From JALOOE01 sp964423545 (GTDB lineage: Bacteria > Chloroflexota > Anaerolineae > CG2-30-64-16), in the NCBI GenBank assembly GCA_964423545.1, contig CAYRFV010000351.1:1-5201 (forward strand): 5,201 nt of DNA. The letters run 5' to 3'. Each line of letters begins with the position of its first letter. The first letter of the stretch is position 1. Positions 1-4,753 of this stretch are shown here, piece by piece. Below the pieces are notes generated by a model. It had not been told where the DNA came from. It made no database searches and saw only the letters and a program-made list of their open reading frames with translations. Position numbers and translations under genes: made by a program.

Positions 1-51
1 GCGCGCCAGGGTGCTCCCGATGATCTTGGCCCCCAAAACTGCGACTTTCAT
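1..51 (-). CDS. Rossmann-fold NAD(P)-binding protein, N-terminal 17 codons only (runs off the left edge)
   Basis: The minus strand from 51 reads MKVAVLGAKIIGSTLAR and stays open to the window edge. The ATG is preceded by a strong ribosome site (GAGGAGA, minus strand 63-57) with 5-nt spacing, so the start is well supported. A short beta strand, then a glycine turn, then G-x-T-L-A is the pattern opening F420-dependent NADP reductases and related NAD(P)-binding oxidoreductases (known family pattern, usually GxGxxG). Here the second glycine of that turn is Lys9 (G7-A-K-I-I-G12). It is the last visible gene of the leftward train and starts 65 bases after the GDSL-like stop, with a 33-nt palindrome between them. 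With 17 residues only the fold class can be named; the substrate and exact family cannot. It could equally be a sugar-nucleotide or ketopantoate-type dehydrogenase. Confidence 0.6.
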   Translation of the reverse strand, partial: MKVAVLGAKIIGSTLAR

Positions 52-71
52 GGTTATCTCCTCTTTTCTGC

Positions 72-104
72 ACGCGCCAGGCGCTTGCGAAGCGCCTGGC
101 GCGT
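72..104. repeat. Perfect 15-bp inverted repeat with 3-nt loop in the intergenic gap
   Basis: The arm ACGCGCCAGGCGCTT (72-86) is exactly complementary to 90-104, around the loop GCG. It lies 12 bases past the GDSL-like stop and about 9 bases before the ribosome site of the next leftward gene. The stem is very stable and GC-rich. No T-run follows it on either strand; in the minus reading direction it is followed by GCAGAAAAGAG, so it is not a standard intrinsic terminator. It may be a factor-assisted terminator or attenuator, an mRNA-stabilising 3' hairpin, or a dispersed palindromic element. Confidence 0.8.
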
Positions 105-116
105 CGCCGTGTTGCA

Positions 117-1007
117 TCAACGCACTGCGCCGGCCGCAATCGCCGCGGCTGCGCGTTCGCCGAGCGCCGCATGGACCTTGCGGCCCGCAGCCGCCGCCCA
201 AAAGGTCATGTAATCGCCGGAATCCTGCCCCTGGCGCTCCGCCGGCAGCGGCCTGGCCGGCGCCAGCGGGTTGCTGAAGTCAATGTAGTCCGCCGGCAGG
301 TAGGCCTCGTTGACCACGGTGATGCCGTACGGCTGCGGGTTCATGGCGATTTCAGTGAAGATGCTGACCGCGTCGAACTCGAAGATCTTCAGCCCGCGCT
401 GCCGGCGCAGATGGGTCGCAGCCTCGGCCAAGCCCCGGTTGTATGTTGCGATCAGCCGCGTTGCCAGCGCGCCCTTTTCGGCGCCGTAGTAAGCGGGCGT
501 GCTGCCGAGATCGGGCATGTTGCCCATGATGAAGCGCCGCGCGCCCGCGTCCGCCAGCCGCTCCAAGGCCATCTGGATGTTGGCGGCCGGCGGATAGGCC
601 ACCACGTCGGGCTGGCCGAAGTCCAAATAGCTGCCGAAATCGTGCCCACCGGCCCACACCACATAGAGCGCCTCCGGATCCAGCGCGGGCGACCGCGCGA
701 GCAGGGCGTCTACCTGCGCTAACACGCCGCGGATCGGCGCAGTGGGGCCAAGGCCGAGCGCCGCGCGCAACGGCTCGTTGATGTTGTACGCGCCGGTGGT
801 GGCGCCGCCCTGGGCCAGGTTGTCCTGCGGGTCCAGCGGCAGCCCCAGCTTCTGGGCCATCACCTCGACCCACGTGGGGCCGTCCGTCCAGCGGCCGCCG
901 TGGAAGGGCGGGCTGGGCGGGTAGCGGTTCTGGGTCAGATGGCCCCAGAGGCCCTGGTCGGAGAGGCCGTCGCCAAGGACGACGAGCTTGCTGTAGGACG
1001 GTGACAC
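117..1007 (-). CDS. GDSL/SGNH-hydrolase family protein with all catalytic residues lost (likely pseudoenzyme)
   Basis: The protein has 296 aa and no signal peptide or membrane segment, so it is probably cytoplasmic. The GTG start at 1007 has an ideal ribosome site (AAGGAGG, minus strand 1019-1013, 5-nt spacing). The fold assignment rests on family blocks. Block I is VVLGDGLSDQG (residues 9-19), followed by YPPSPPFHGGRWTDGPTWVE (29-48). Block II is NLAQGGATTG (63-72) and block III is WAGGHDF (118-124). A C-terminal FW sits at 269-270. In active members block I is GDSLSD, block III is G-x-N-D and the C-terminus is FWDxxHPT. Here the nucleophile Ser is Gly14, the oxyanion Asn is His122, and FW is followed by AAAAGRKVH, so Asp and His are missing. 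The frame is otherwise intact and starts 24 bases after the K+ channel stop. Family membership is firm. Loss of hydrolase activity is inferred, and a binding or regulatory role is open. Confidence 0.85.
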   Translation of the reverse strand: MSPSYSKLVVLGDGLSDQGLWGHLTQNRYPPSPPFHGGRWTDGPTWVEVMAQKLGLPLDPQDNLAQGGATTGAYNINEPLRAALGLGPTAPIRGVLAQVDALLARSPALDPEALYVVWAGGHDFGSYLDFGQPDVVAYPPAANIQMALERLADAGARRFIMGNMPDLGSTPAYYGAEKGALATRLIATYNRGLAEAATHLRRQRGLKIFEFDAVSIFTEIAMNPQPYGITVVNEAYLPADYIDFSNPLAPARPLPAERQGQDSGDYMTFWAAAAGRKVHAALGERAAAAIAAGAVR

Positions 1008-1031
1008 GGGTTCCTCCTTGCTTTTTTGTGT

Positions 1032-1652
1032 TTACTTGACCGCGCTGCCTGCGCGCTGAAACACGTAGAACAGCGGAATCACGATAAACAGCGCCCAGGC
1101 AGCCGGCGGCAGCGCGAACGCCAGGGCCGCGGCCACGGCGTAGAGGGCAGGCCCCACCAGCCCACGCGCCTTGGCGCGCGCGATGGATGCCGGTGCAACA
1201 CCATCGTGGTACAGCCGTCGTGACGCCGCGTGCCGCCACATCAGGTTGAACGCGATCCCCGCCAGCATGAGCACGATGGCGAACAGCGCCAGCGCAACTG
1301 GATTTCGAGGGTACTCTCCGATCATCCCGGTGGGAAACGGGATGAAGGACAGGGCCAGCAGGAGCACGATGTTCAGCCACAGCAAACCGGCATCCACGTA
1401 CCGGATCAGGCGAAAGAACCGGTGATGGTTCACCCAGAAGACCGCAATGAACAGAAAGCTCAGCAGGTAGCTTAAGAACTTCGGCCCTAACGCCAGGAGC
1501 GCGGCCAGGGCCCCGCGCGCATCTCCGGGCACTGCCAGATGCGGCACCTTGATCTCCAACACGAGCAAGGTGATCGCAATGGCTAACACGCCGTCGCTGA
1601 AGGCTTCCAGCCGGCCGGGGCCGGGCAGCTCCGCGGCAGAATGTGGGTTCAT
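1032..1652 (-). CDS. TMEM175-type (DUF1211) potassium channel
   Basis: The protein has 206 aa and is an integral membrane protein with about six helices (near residues 17-37, 58-74, 86-108, 118-138, 165-181 and 183-199). The first helix carries the family signature RLEAFSDGVLAIAITLLVLE (14-33) with the FSD triad at 18-20. FWVNHHRFF (72-80) and LSFIPFPT (101-108) are also typical. Bacterial TMEM175 proteins have one six-helix repeat per subunit and assemble as tetramers. They are K+-selective leak-type channels that lack the classical TVGYG filter; hydrophobic residues of helix 1 line the pore (family knowledge). The frame extends upstream to 1793, but ATG 1652 is chosen because it has GGAGG (minus strand 1662-1658) at 5-nt spacing, and because the family begins just before RLEAFSDG. 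The GDSL-like gene follows after 24 bases, so the two are probably co-transcribed. Confidence 0.92.
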   Translation of the reverse strand: MNPHSAAELPGPGRLEAFSDGVLAIAITLLVLEIKVPHLAVPGDARGALAALLALGPKFLSYLLSFLFIAVFWVNHHRFFRLIRYVDAGLLWLNIVLLLALSFIPFPTGMIGEYPRNPVALALFAIVLMLAGIAFNLMWRHAASRRLYHDGVAPASIARAKARGLVGPALYAVAAALAFALPPAAWALFIVIPLFYVFQRAGSAVK

Positions 1653-1674
1653 GCCATCCTCCACGGGCGACCGA

Positions 1675-1766
1675 GGTTGCTGAAACCGTTGGGAAGTCGC
1701 CAGCCGGCGACTGGATTCAGCCGACGCAGGTTCGGCTTCGCACTGGTTGCCGCGGTTTCCAACCGC
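1675..1766 (-). repeat. Structured intergenic element: outer inverted repeat enclosing hairpins
   Basis: The 134-base gap between the bestrophin and TMEM175 genes is full of complementarity. GGTTGCTGAAACCG (1675-1688) pairs with CGGTTTCCAACC (1753-1764), leaving one 2-nt bulge. Inside lie a 7-bp hairpin (AGTCGCC 1695-1701 with 1706-1712) and a 6-bp hairpin (AGCCGA 1719-1724 with 1732-1737). The right arm can alternatively form its own 6-bp hairpin (1752-1757 with 1761-1766). On the minus-strand transcript the element ends 23 nt before the TMEM175 ATG and 13 nt before its ribosome site. It could be a cis-acting RNA, a processing site within the operon, or a miniature dispersed repeat. No known riboswitch class is recognised. 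The pairing is seen directly; its function is unknown. Confidence 0.5.
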
Positions 1767-1786
1767 CCGACCGAGTGACGGATGCC

Positions 1787-2725
1787 TCACCACAGATAGC
1801 CGTCCTTCGGCTCCAGTTTGGGAGGCAGGGCGGTTTCACCCAACGTCTCCCGCACATCGCGCTCGATGCCGCGGCACATGGCCGACAGCGGCACGTCGGT
1901 GATGCGGTTCTCGAACGGCTCCTCGTTCACCTCGCCGGTGCGCTGCACGATGGCGAAGACGAAGGCGAAGATGACAGTCAGCGGGATGAGTAGATAGGCG
2001 ACATTTTCGCGCGCCAGCGTCCCGGCCAGACTGAGCGGCGTGAGCATGATGAAGAACCACACGAACAGCCGGGTGAAGTAGTCGTACTGCCGCGGCACCG
2101 GGATGAGCTTGATGCGCTCACAGACCGCTTGCTGGCTCGCCAGCGCGGCCAGCTGCCCCTCCAACTGGAAGCTGTCGAACCCCTGCAGGATGCCGGACGC
2201 CATGGCGTCGTAGATGCGGCGGCCCTGGGCCAGCAGCAGCGCGCCCGCCTTGCTGGGCGCCTGGCGTAGCGCGGCCAGCTCCGCGGCGTCCAGGTAAGGC
2301 GCCAGCTCGTTCACATCCATCTGGCCGCGCAGCTGCATGCGCAGCGCGTTGACCCAGGCGATGTGGCGGTAGATCATCTCCCGCTTGAACGCCTCGGCCG
2401 GCCCGGCCTGATACTGCGACGTGTGCCGGTGCGCGTCGGTGAAGGTGACGATCAGCCGGGCGAAGGTGCGGCTGGCCGCGGTGATCGCGGCCCAGGCCTG
2501 GCTGGCCTCGCCCCAGCGGCCGAACGCGGTGTTGTTGCGAAAGGCCAGAAAGAGCGCCAGCGCCGTGCCCAACACGCCCAGGATGCCGAACGGCACAGAG
2601 ACGGCCGTCAGCCCCAGGACGACGTAGGCGACGTAGACCGCGGCCGACCACGCCAGCGCCGCCAGCAGTTGCGGCCAGACATACGTGGTCACTTTGCGCG
2701 GGTCGAAGTTGCGCTTCAGGATCAC
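1787..2725 (-). CDS. Bestrophin-like (YneE/RFP-TM family) anion channel
   Basis: The protein has 312 aa, close to the usual length of about 300 for bacterial bestrophins. Family hallmarks in order are: transmembrane 1 and 2 near residues 17-38 and 43-62; the signature FRNNTAFGRWGEA (62-74; family form is FRxNxAYxRWWEAR); CERIKLIPVPRQYDYF (202-217), leading into helix 3 (about 217-235); helix 4 (about 243-261); and EEPFENRITDVPL (268-280), equivalent to the family motif of a PFG-like turn followed by a D-x-PL segment. Bestrophins form pentameric channels, mostly chloride-conducting; some bacterial members are reported to prefer cations. The frame extends far upstream, but there it overlaps the Hsp31-like gene and does not resemble bestrophins. 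The GTG at 2725 overlaps the Hsp31 stop in the 4-base GTGA. The only ribosome-site candidate is a GGAG about 12 bases upstream, inside the upstream gene, so translational coupling is likely. Confidence 0.92.
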   Translation of the reverse strand: MILKRNFDPRKVTTYVWPQLLAALAWSAAVYVAYVVLGLTAVSVPFGILGVLGTALALFLAFRNNTAFGRWGEASQAWAAITAASRTFARLIVTFTDAHRHTSQYQAGPAEAFKREMIYRHIAWVNALRMQLRGQMDVNELAPYLDAAELAALRQAPSKAGALLLAQGRRIYDAMASGILQGFDSFQLEGQLAALASQQAVCERIKLIPVPRQYDYFTRLFVWFFIMLTPLSLAGTLARENVAYLLIPLTVIFAFVFAIVQRTGEVNEEPFENRITDVPLSAMCRGIERDVRETLGETALPPKLEPKDGYLW

Positions 2726-3486
2726 CGGTTCAACATCTCCACCAGCAGCTCGGCCGCGGCCGCGCCGGAGTTCTGCTGCTGCCCGGTGATCAAGTTGCCG
2801 TCGGCGATGGCATAGGATGAGAAGGGCGCGGCGACCTTGAAGGTCGTGTCCGGCAGCTTGCGCGCCTCGTCTTCGATCCGGTAGGGCTGGATCTTGGCGC
2901 CGACCGCGTTGTCCGCGAAATCCTCCTCCGCGTTGGCGAAGCCGGTCCACGTCTTGCCGGCCACGATCAGTTCGCCGCCCCTCTGCCGGGCTTCCAGCAG
3001 CAGGGTCGTGGAGTGGCATACCGCGGCCGACGGCTTGCCCGCCTCGTAAAACTGCGCAAACAGCTTCTGCAGGTCGGCGTTGCCCCGGAAGGTGTACATC
3101 GGCCCCTGCCCGCCCACCAGGAAGATGGCGGCGTAGTCGTTCGGGTTCACCTCGGCCAGCGGCCGGGTGTTCGCCAGCATCGCGTTGAACCACGGCAGCT
3201 GCATGTACCCCAGCGAAATCACGTCGTGCGCCGAATAGCCGCTGGCGTCGGTCGGGTCGGAGTAGCTGTCCATCATCAGGCGGCCGCCCTCGGTGGACAC
3301 CAGTTCAACTTCATAGCCCGCCTCCTGGAAAACCCGCAACGGGTGTGTCAGTTCGGCGGCCCAGAAGCCGATGGGCCAGCCCGTCTGGCCGGACACCGCC
3401 GGGCTGCTGGCGACCATCAGGATCTTGCCCTTGACGGGCGCGCCGTGAAAATGGACGTAACGGTTGACTTCGGTTGGGGTTGACAT
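2722..3486 (-). CDS. Hsp31/DJ-1-like class I glutamine amidotransferase-fold protein (glyoxalase III / deglycase type)
   Basis: The protein has 254 aa, slightly longer than the usual 220-235 aa because of a roughly 20-residue N-terminal tail. Family features are KILMVASSP (21-29), the conserved acid in GFWAAELTHP (40-49, Glu45), LVGGQGPMYTF (123-133), the nucleophile elbow AAVCHSTT (154-161, Cys157-His158), the segment TGFANAEE (181-188), and a C-terminal LITGQQQNS (232-240). The Glu-Cys-His arrangement is that of Hsp31-type proteins, which act as chaperones and as glutathione-independent glyoxalases on methylglyoxal (family knowledge). Two positions differ from the commonest form: GGHG is GGQG here, and GQNPxS is GQQQNS. 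The ATG at 3486 has AAGGGAG (minus strand 3500-3494) with 7-nt spacing. It is the first gene of the leftward train, divergent from the TetR gene, so it is the likely regulated target. The substrate is not determined by sequence. Confidence 0.9.
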   Translation of the reverse strand: MSTPTEVNRYVHFHGAPVKGKILMVASSPAVSGQTGWPIGFWAAELTHPLRVFQEAGYEVELVSTEGGRLMMDSYSDPTDASGYSAHDVISLGYMQLPWFNAMLANTRPLAEVNPNDYAAIFLVGGQGPMYTFRGNADLQKLFAQFYEAGKPSAAVCHSTTLLLEARQRGGELIVAGKTWTGFANAEEDFADNAVGAKIQPYRIEDEARKLPDTTFKVAAPFSSYAIADGNLITGQQQNSGAAAAELLVEMLNR

Positions 3487-3513
3487 GCGCCTGCTCCCTT
3501 GAGATTCTTGGGT

Positions 3514-3540
3514 GGCGATCGTGCGTTACGCACGATTGCC
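3514..3540. promoter_or_regulatory. GC-rich palindrome (possible operator, leader hairpin or terminator)
   Basis: The core ATCGTGCGT-T-ACGCACGAT (3518-3536) is a perfect 9-1-9 palindrome, extended to 13-base arms (3514-3526 and 3528-3540) with one G/T mismatch. On the plus strand it is followed immediately by TTTATTATTTTTA, the shape of an intrinsic terminator, although no rightward gene ends upstream. On the minus strand it would lie at or just after the start of the Hsp31 transcript, as a leader hairpin or second operator. Its centre is 33 bp, about three helical turns, from that of the neighbouring operator. Confidence 0.55.
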
Positions 3541-3541
3541 T

Positions 3542-3570
3542 TTATTATTTTTACTATACCGTATAGTAAG
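3542..3570 (-). promoter_or_regulatory. Candidate promoter of the Hsp31-led operon
   Basis: On the minus strand, CTTACT (3570-3565) and TAATAA (3547-3542) are separated by 17 nt. An alternative -10 is TATAGT (3558-3553), with a poor -35 (GGAAAC, 3581-3576). Both sit in the only AT-rich island of the divergent region, and both overlap the operator palindrome, as expected for a TetR-repressed promoter. The element choice is inference. Confidence 0.4.
3551..3569. promoter_or_regulatory. TetR-family operator, perfect 19-bp palindrome
   Basis: TTACTATAC-C-GTATAGTAA is a perfect inverted repeat with 9-bp arms around one central base. AT-rich palindromes of this kind (ACTATAC-n-GTATAGT core) between a TetR gene and a divergent gene are typical TetR/AcrR operators. 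It overlaps the candidate Hsp31 promoter and lies about 75 bp upstream of the -35 of the best TetR-gene promoter. It should therefore mainly control the leftward operon, though a weaker rightward promoter (TTTACT 3550-3555, 17 nt, TATGTT 3573-3578) also overlaps it. Confidence 0.8.
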
Positions 3571-3643
3571 TTTATGTTTCCGTGGTGCGCGTTACATTCT
3601 GCGCGGCCGCGGCGTGGTGTAATAAGCGACAGCGTGAGGCCGC

Positions 3644-3672
3644 TTGCCGGGCTGCGGCGGTGCTGATACAAT
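3644..3672 (+). promoter_or_regulatory. Sigma70-type promoter for the TetR gene
   Basis: TTGCCG (3644-3649), a spacer of exactly 17 nt, and TACAAT (3667-3672) match the -35/-10 consensus at 4/6 and 5/6. Initiation would fall near 3679-3680. That is inside the longer open frame starting at 3582 but upstream of ATG 3723, giving a leader of about 43 nt. This promoter is independent evidence that the TetR gene starts at 3723 and not at 3582. Confidence 0.6.
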
Positions 3673-3722
3673 ACTGGACAGTCATGCAAAGTGAGGCAAG
3701 GAACCTGCTGCAGAGGATACCG

Positions 3723-4334
3723 ATGAGCCGGGGTGAGCCAGACGCATCGAACGGTGCGCAGCGCGCGCCGGGCCGGCCGCGCGGTCCGGCGACCGATGGG
3801 CGCATCCTCGACGCCGCCTTCCGGCTGATGGCGCAGCAGGGCTATGCGCGCATGTCCATGGACGCCGTCGCCGCCGAAGCGGGCGTCACCAAGCCCACGA
3901 TCTACCGGCGCTGGCCGAGCAAGATCGAGCTGGCGATGGCCGCGCTGCGGGCCTATTGCGACGCCAGTCGCCCAGCCGTCGTAGGGAACACGCGCGCCGA
4001 CCTGATCGCGGAGATGGAGCACTTCCGCGCCGCGATCTCCCGGCCCTACGGCATGTCGCTGCTGGGGACGGTATTGGCCGAGGAGCACGAGACGCCGGAG
4101 CTGCTGGCCGCCTTCCGCGAGTACCTGGTGGTCCCGCGACGCCGCGCGCTGCGCGCCATCCTGGACGCGGCCCAGGCACGTGGCGAGCTATGGCCGGACG
4201 CCGACATCGCGCTCGCGGTCAACATGCTGGTCGGCGCGTTCTACGCCCAGTATCTCGCATCCGCGCCTTTCGCCGAGGATTGGAGCGAAAAGCTGGTGGA
4301 TGCGGTGCTCGCGGGATTGCAGCGCGCGGAATGA
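3723..4334 (+). CDS. TetR/AcrR family transcriptional regulator
   Basis: The protein has 203 aa, normal for the family. A basic leader GRPRGPATDGRIL (17-29) precedes the N-terminal DNA-binding domain. In it, ILDAAFRLMAQQGYARMSM (28-46) leads into the helix-turn-helix DAVAAEAGVTKPTIYRRWPS (47-66), followed by K67 and the linker to the ligand domain. The C-terminal part (about 80-200), with PRRRALRAILDAAQARGEL, resembles the TetR_C_11-type ligand-binding and dimerisation domain. The inducer cannot be predicted. ATG 3723 is preferred because AGAGGA (3712-3717) lies 5 nt upstream and a good promoter ends at 3672. Starts at 3582 and 3684 would add residues unlike the family and would lie before or at the predicted transcript start. 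The gene is divergent from the Hsp31-led operon and shares the region containing a TetR-type palindrome, so it is probably a local repressor. Confidence 0.93.
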   Translation: MSRGEPDASNGAQRAPGRPRGPATDGRILDAAFRLMAQQGYARMSMDAVAAEAGVTKPTIYRRWPSKIELAMAALRAYCDASRPAVVGNTRADLIAEMEHFRAAISRPYGMSLLGTVLAEEHETPELLAAFREYLVVPRRRALRAILDAAQARGELWPDADIALAVNMLVGAFYAQYLASAPFAEDWSEKLVDAVLAGLQRAE

Positions 4335-4367
4335 TGCGCCGATGAAACCATCTCCGGTTGTGCGCGC

Positions 4368-4544
4368 GTGCCGCCCAGACGCGACCTAACTGGCCGTGGC
4401 GAGTCCGGCCCGGCGTTGGAGATCTTCACCTACGATAGCCTGGCTGGCGGCGGGCAAAGGCCGCCAGCCGCGGTCAATCGGCCTGGCCTCGGCCACCTGC
4501 GTTCAACGTGCCGGGTGCCGCGGCGGCGCGGGCTGCGGTGCTGA
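4368..4544 (+). pseudogene. Possible decayed N-terminal part of a Nudix gene
   Basis: This is part of the 419-base stretch (4335-4753) without an intact gene. The frame in phase with the Nudix remnant below contains ALEIFTYDSLAGGGQ (4413-4457), then RPPAAVNRPG, before a TGA at 4542-4544. Some Nudix hydrolases begin with an L-E-x-x-x-F/Y-D strand, then AG-x-Q-x-P-A-G-T-V-x-PGE. The resemblance is suggestive but poor after Gln4455. The Nudix box (GX5EX7REUXEEXGU) is not visible in any frame. A GTG at 4368 could open the frame, without a good ribosome site. This may be degraded coding DNA or chance. Confidence 0.25.
4442..4469. repeat. Perfect 10-bp inverted repeat with 8-nt loop
   Basis: GGCTGGCGGC (4442-4451) pairs exactly with GCCGCCAGCC (4460-4469). 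No T-run follows on either strand. It sits where the possible Nudix N-terminal resemblance breaks down, so it may be a small palindromic insertion or the footprint of a rearrangement. A role as a TetR-gene 3' hairpin is less likely because it lies 108 bases past the stop. Confidence 0.6.
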
Positions 4545-4745
4545 CAGCCAGCAGCCAGCCTGTGGGCAGTTTTCTTCTTCGACTTCGCCTGCCGCACCGA
4601 CCAAACTGAGGTGCGCCTGAACGAGGAAGCACAAGAATACGCCTGGGCCCCGGTGGACGAGGCGCTGCGCCTGCCGGTCGAGCCGGACACGGCGCGGGCG
4701 ATCCGGGCGTACCTGGCGCAGCAAGCTGACAGATCGCGAGAGTGA
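4545..4745 (+). pseudogene. Nudix hydrolase, C-terminal remnant
   Basis: After the TGA at 4542-4544 the frame is open for 66 codons. It reads LWAVFFFDFACRTDQTEVRL (4560-4619), then NEEAQEYAWAPVDEALRLPV (4620-4679), and ends ...AQQADRSRE. Two beta strands carrying aromatic residues, an E-A-Q-E-Y-x-W-x-P-x-D-E-A-L segment and a short C-terminal helix are the usual end of a Nudix hydrolase domain. The catalytic Nudix box that should come about 40 residues earlier is absent, and no start codon with a ribosome site precedes the fragment. It is therefore a broken gene and no active enzyme is expected. The last bases (GTGA, 4742-4745) adjoin the metallophosphoesterase start, which suggests the two were once co-transcribed. 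Confidence 0.7.
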
Positions 4746-4753
4746 AGGAGGCC

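Noticed and set aside
72..104. Calling the 33-nt palindrome a standard intrinsic terminator
   Set aside because: No T-run follows the stem in either direction; it is listed as an inverted repeat instead.
171..722. 183-codon plus-strand frame opposite the GDSL-like gene
   Set aside because: Antisense shadow of a conserved coding sequence; composition is Arg-rich and no motif is seen.
352..1380. Long 342-codon minus-strand frame across the GDSL-like and TMEM175 genes
   Set aside because: It is an alternative frame of two well-supported genes, rich in Arg/Gly/Ala/Pro as expected of high-GC shadows, with no recognisable domain.
1675..1766. Calling the structured gap a known riboswitch
   Set aside because: No signature of a known class is recognised, and the element could be a dispersed repeat.
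1653..1793. Upstream 47-codon extension of the TMEM175 frame
   Set aside because: It covers the structured intergenic element, has no family resemblance and no good ribosome site; ATG 1652 has both support types.
2363..2815. 150-codon plus-strand frame opposite the bestrophin and Hsp31-like genes
   Set aside because: Antisense shadow spanning the boundary of two recognised genes, without ribosome site or motif.
2726..3193. Upstream extension of the bestrophin frame to 3193
   Set aside because: It lies entirely on the Hsp31-like coding sequence in another frame and does not resemble bestrophins.
3514..3569. CRISPR-like or direct-repeat array in the divergent region
   Set aside because: There are two palindromes of unrelated sequence, not repeated units with spacers.
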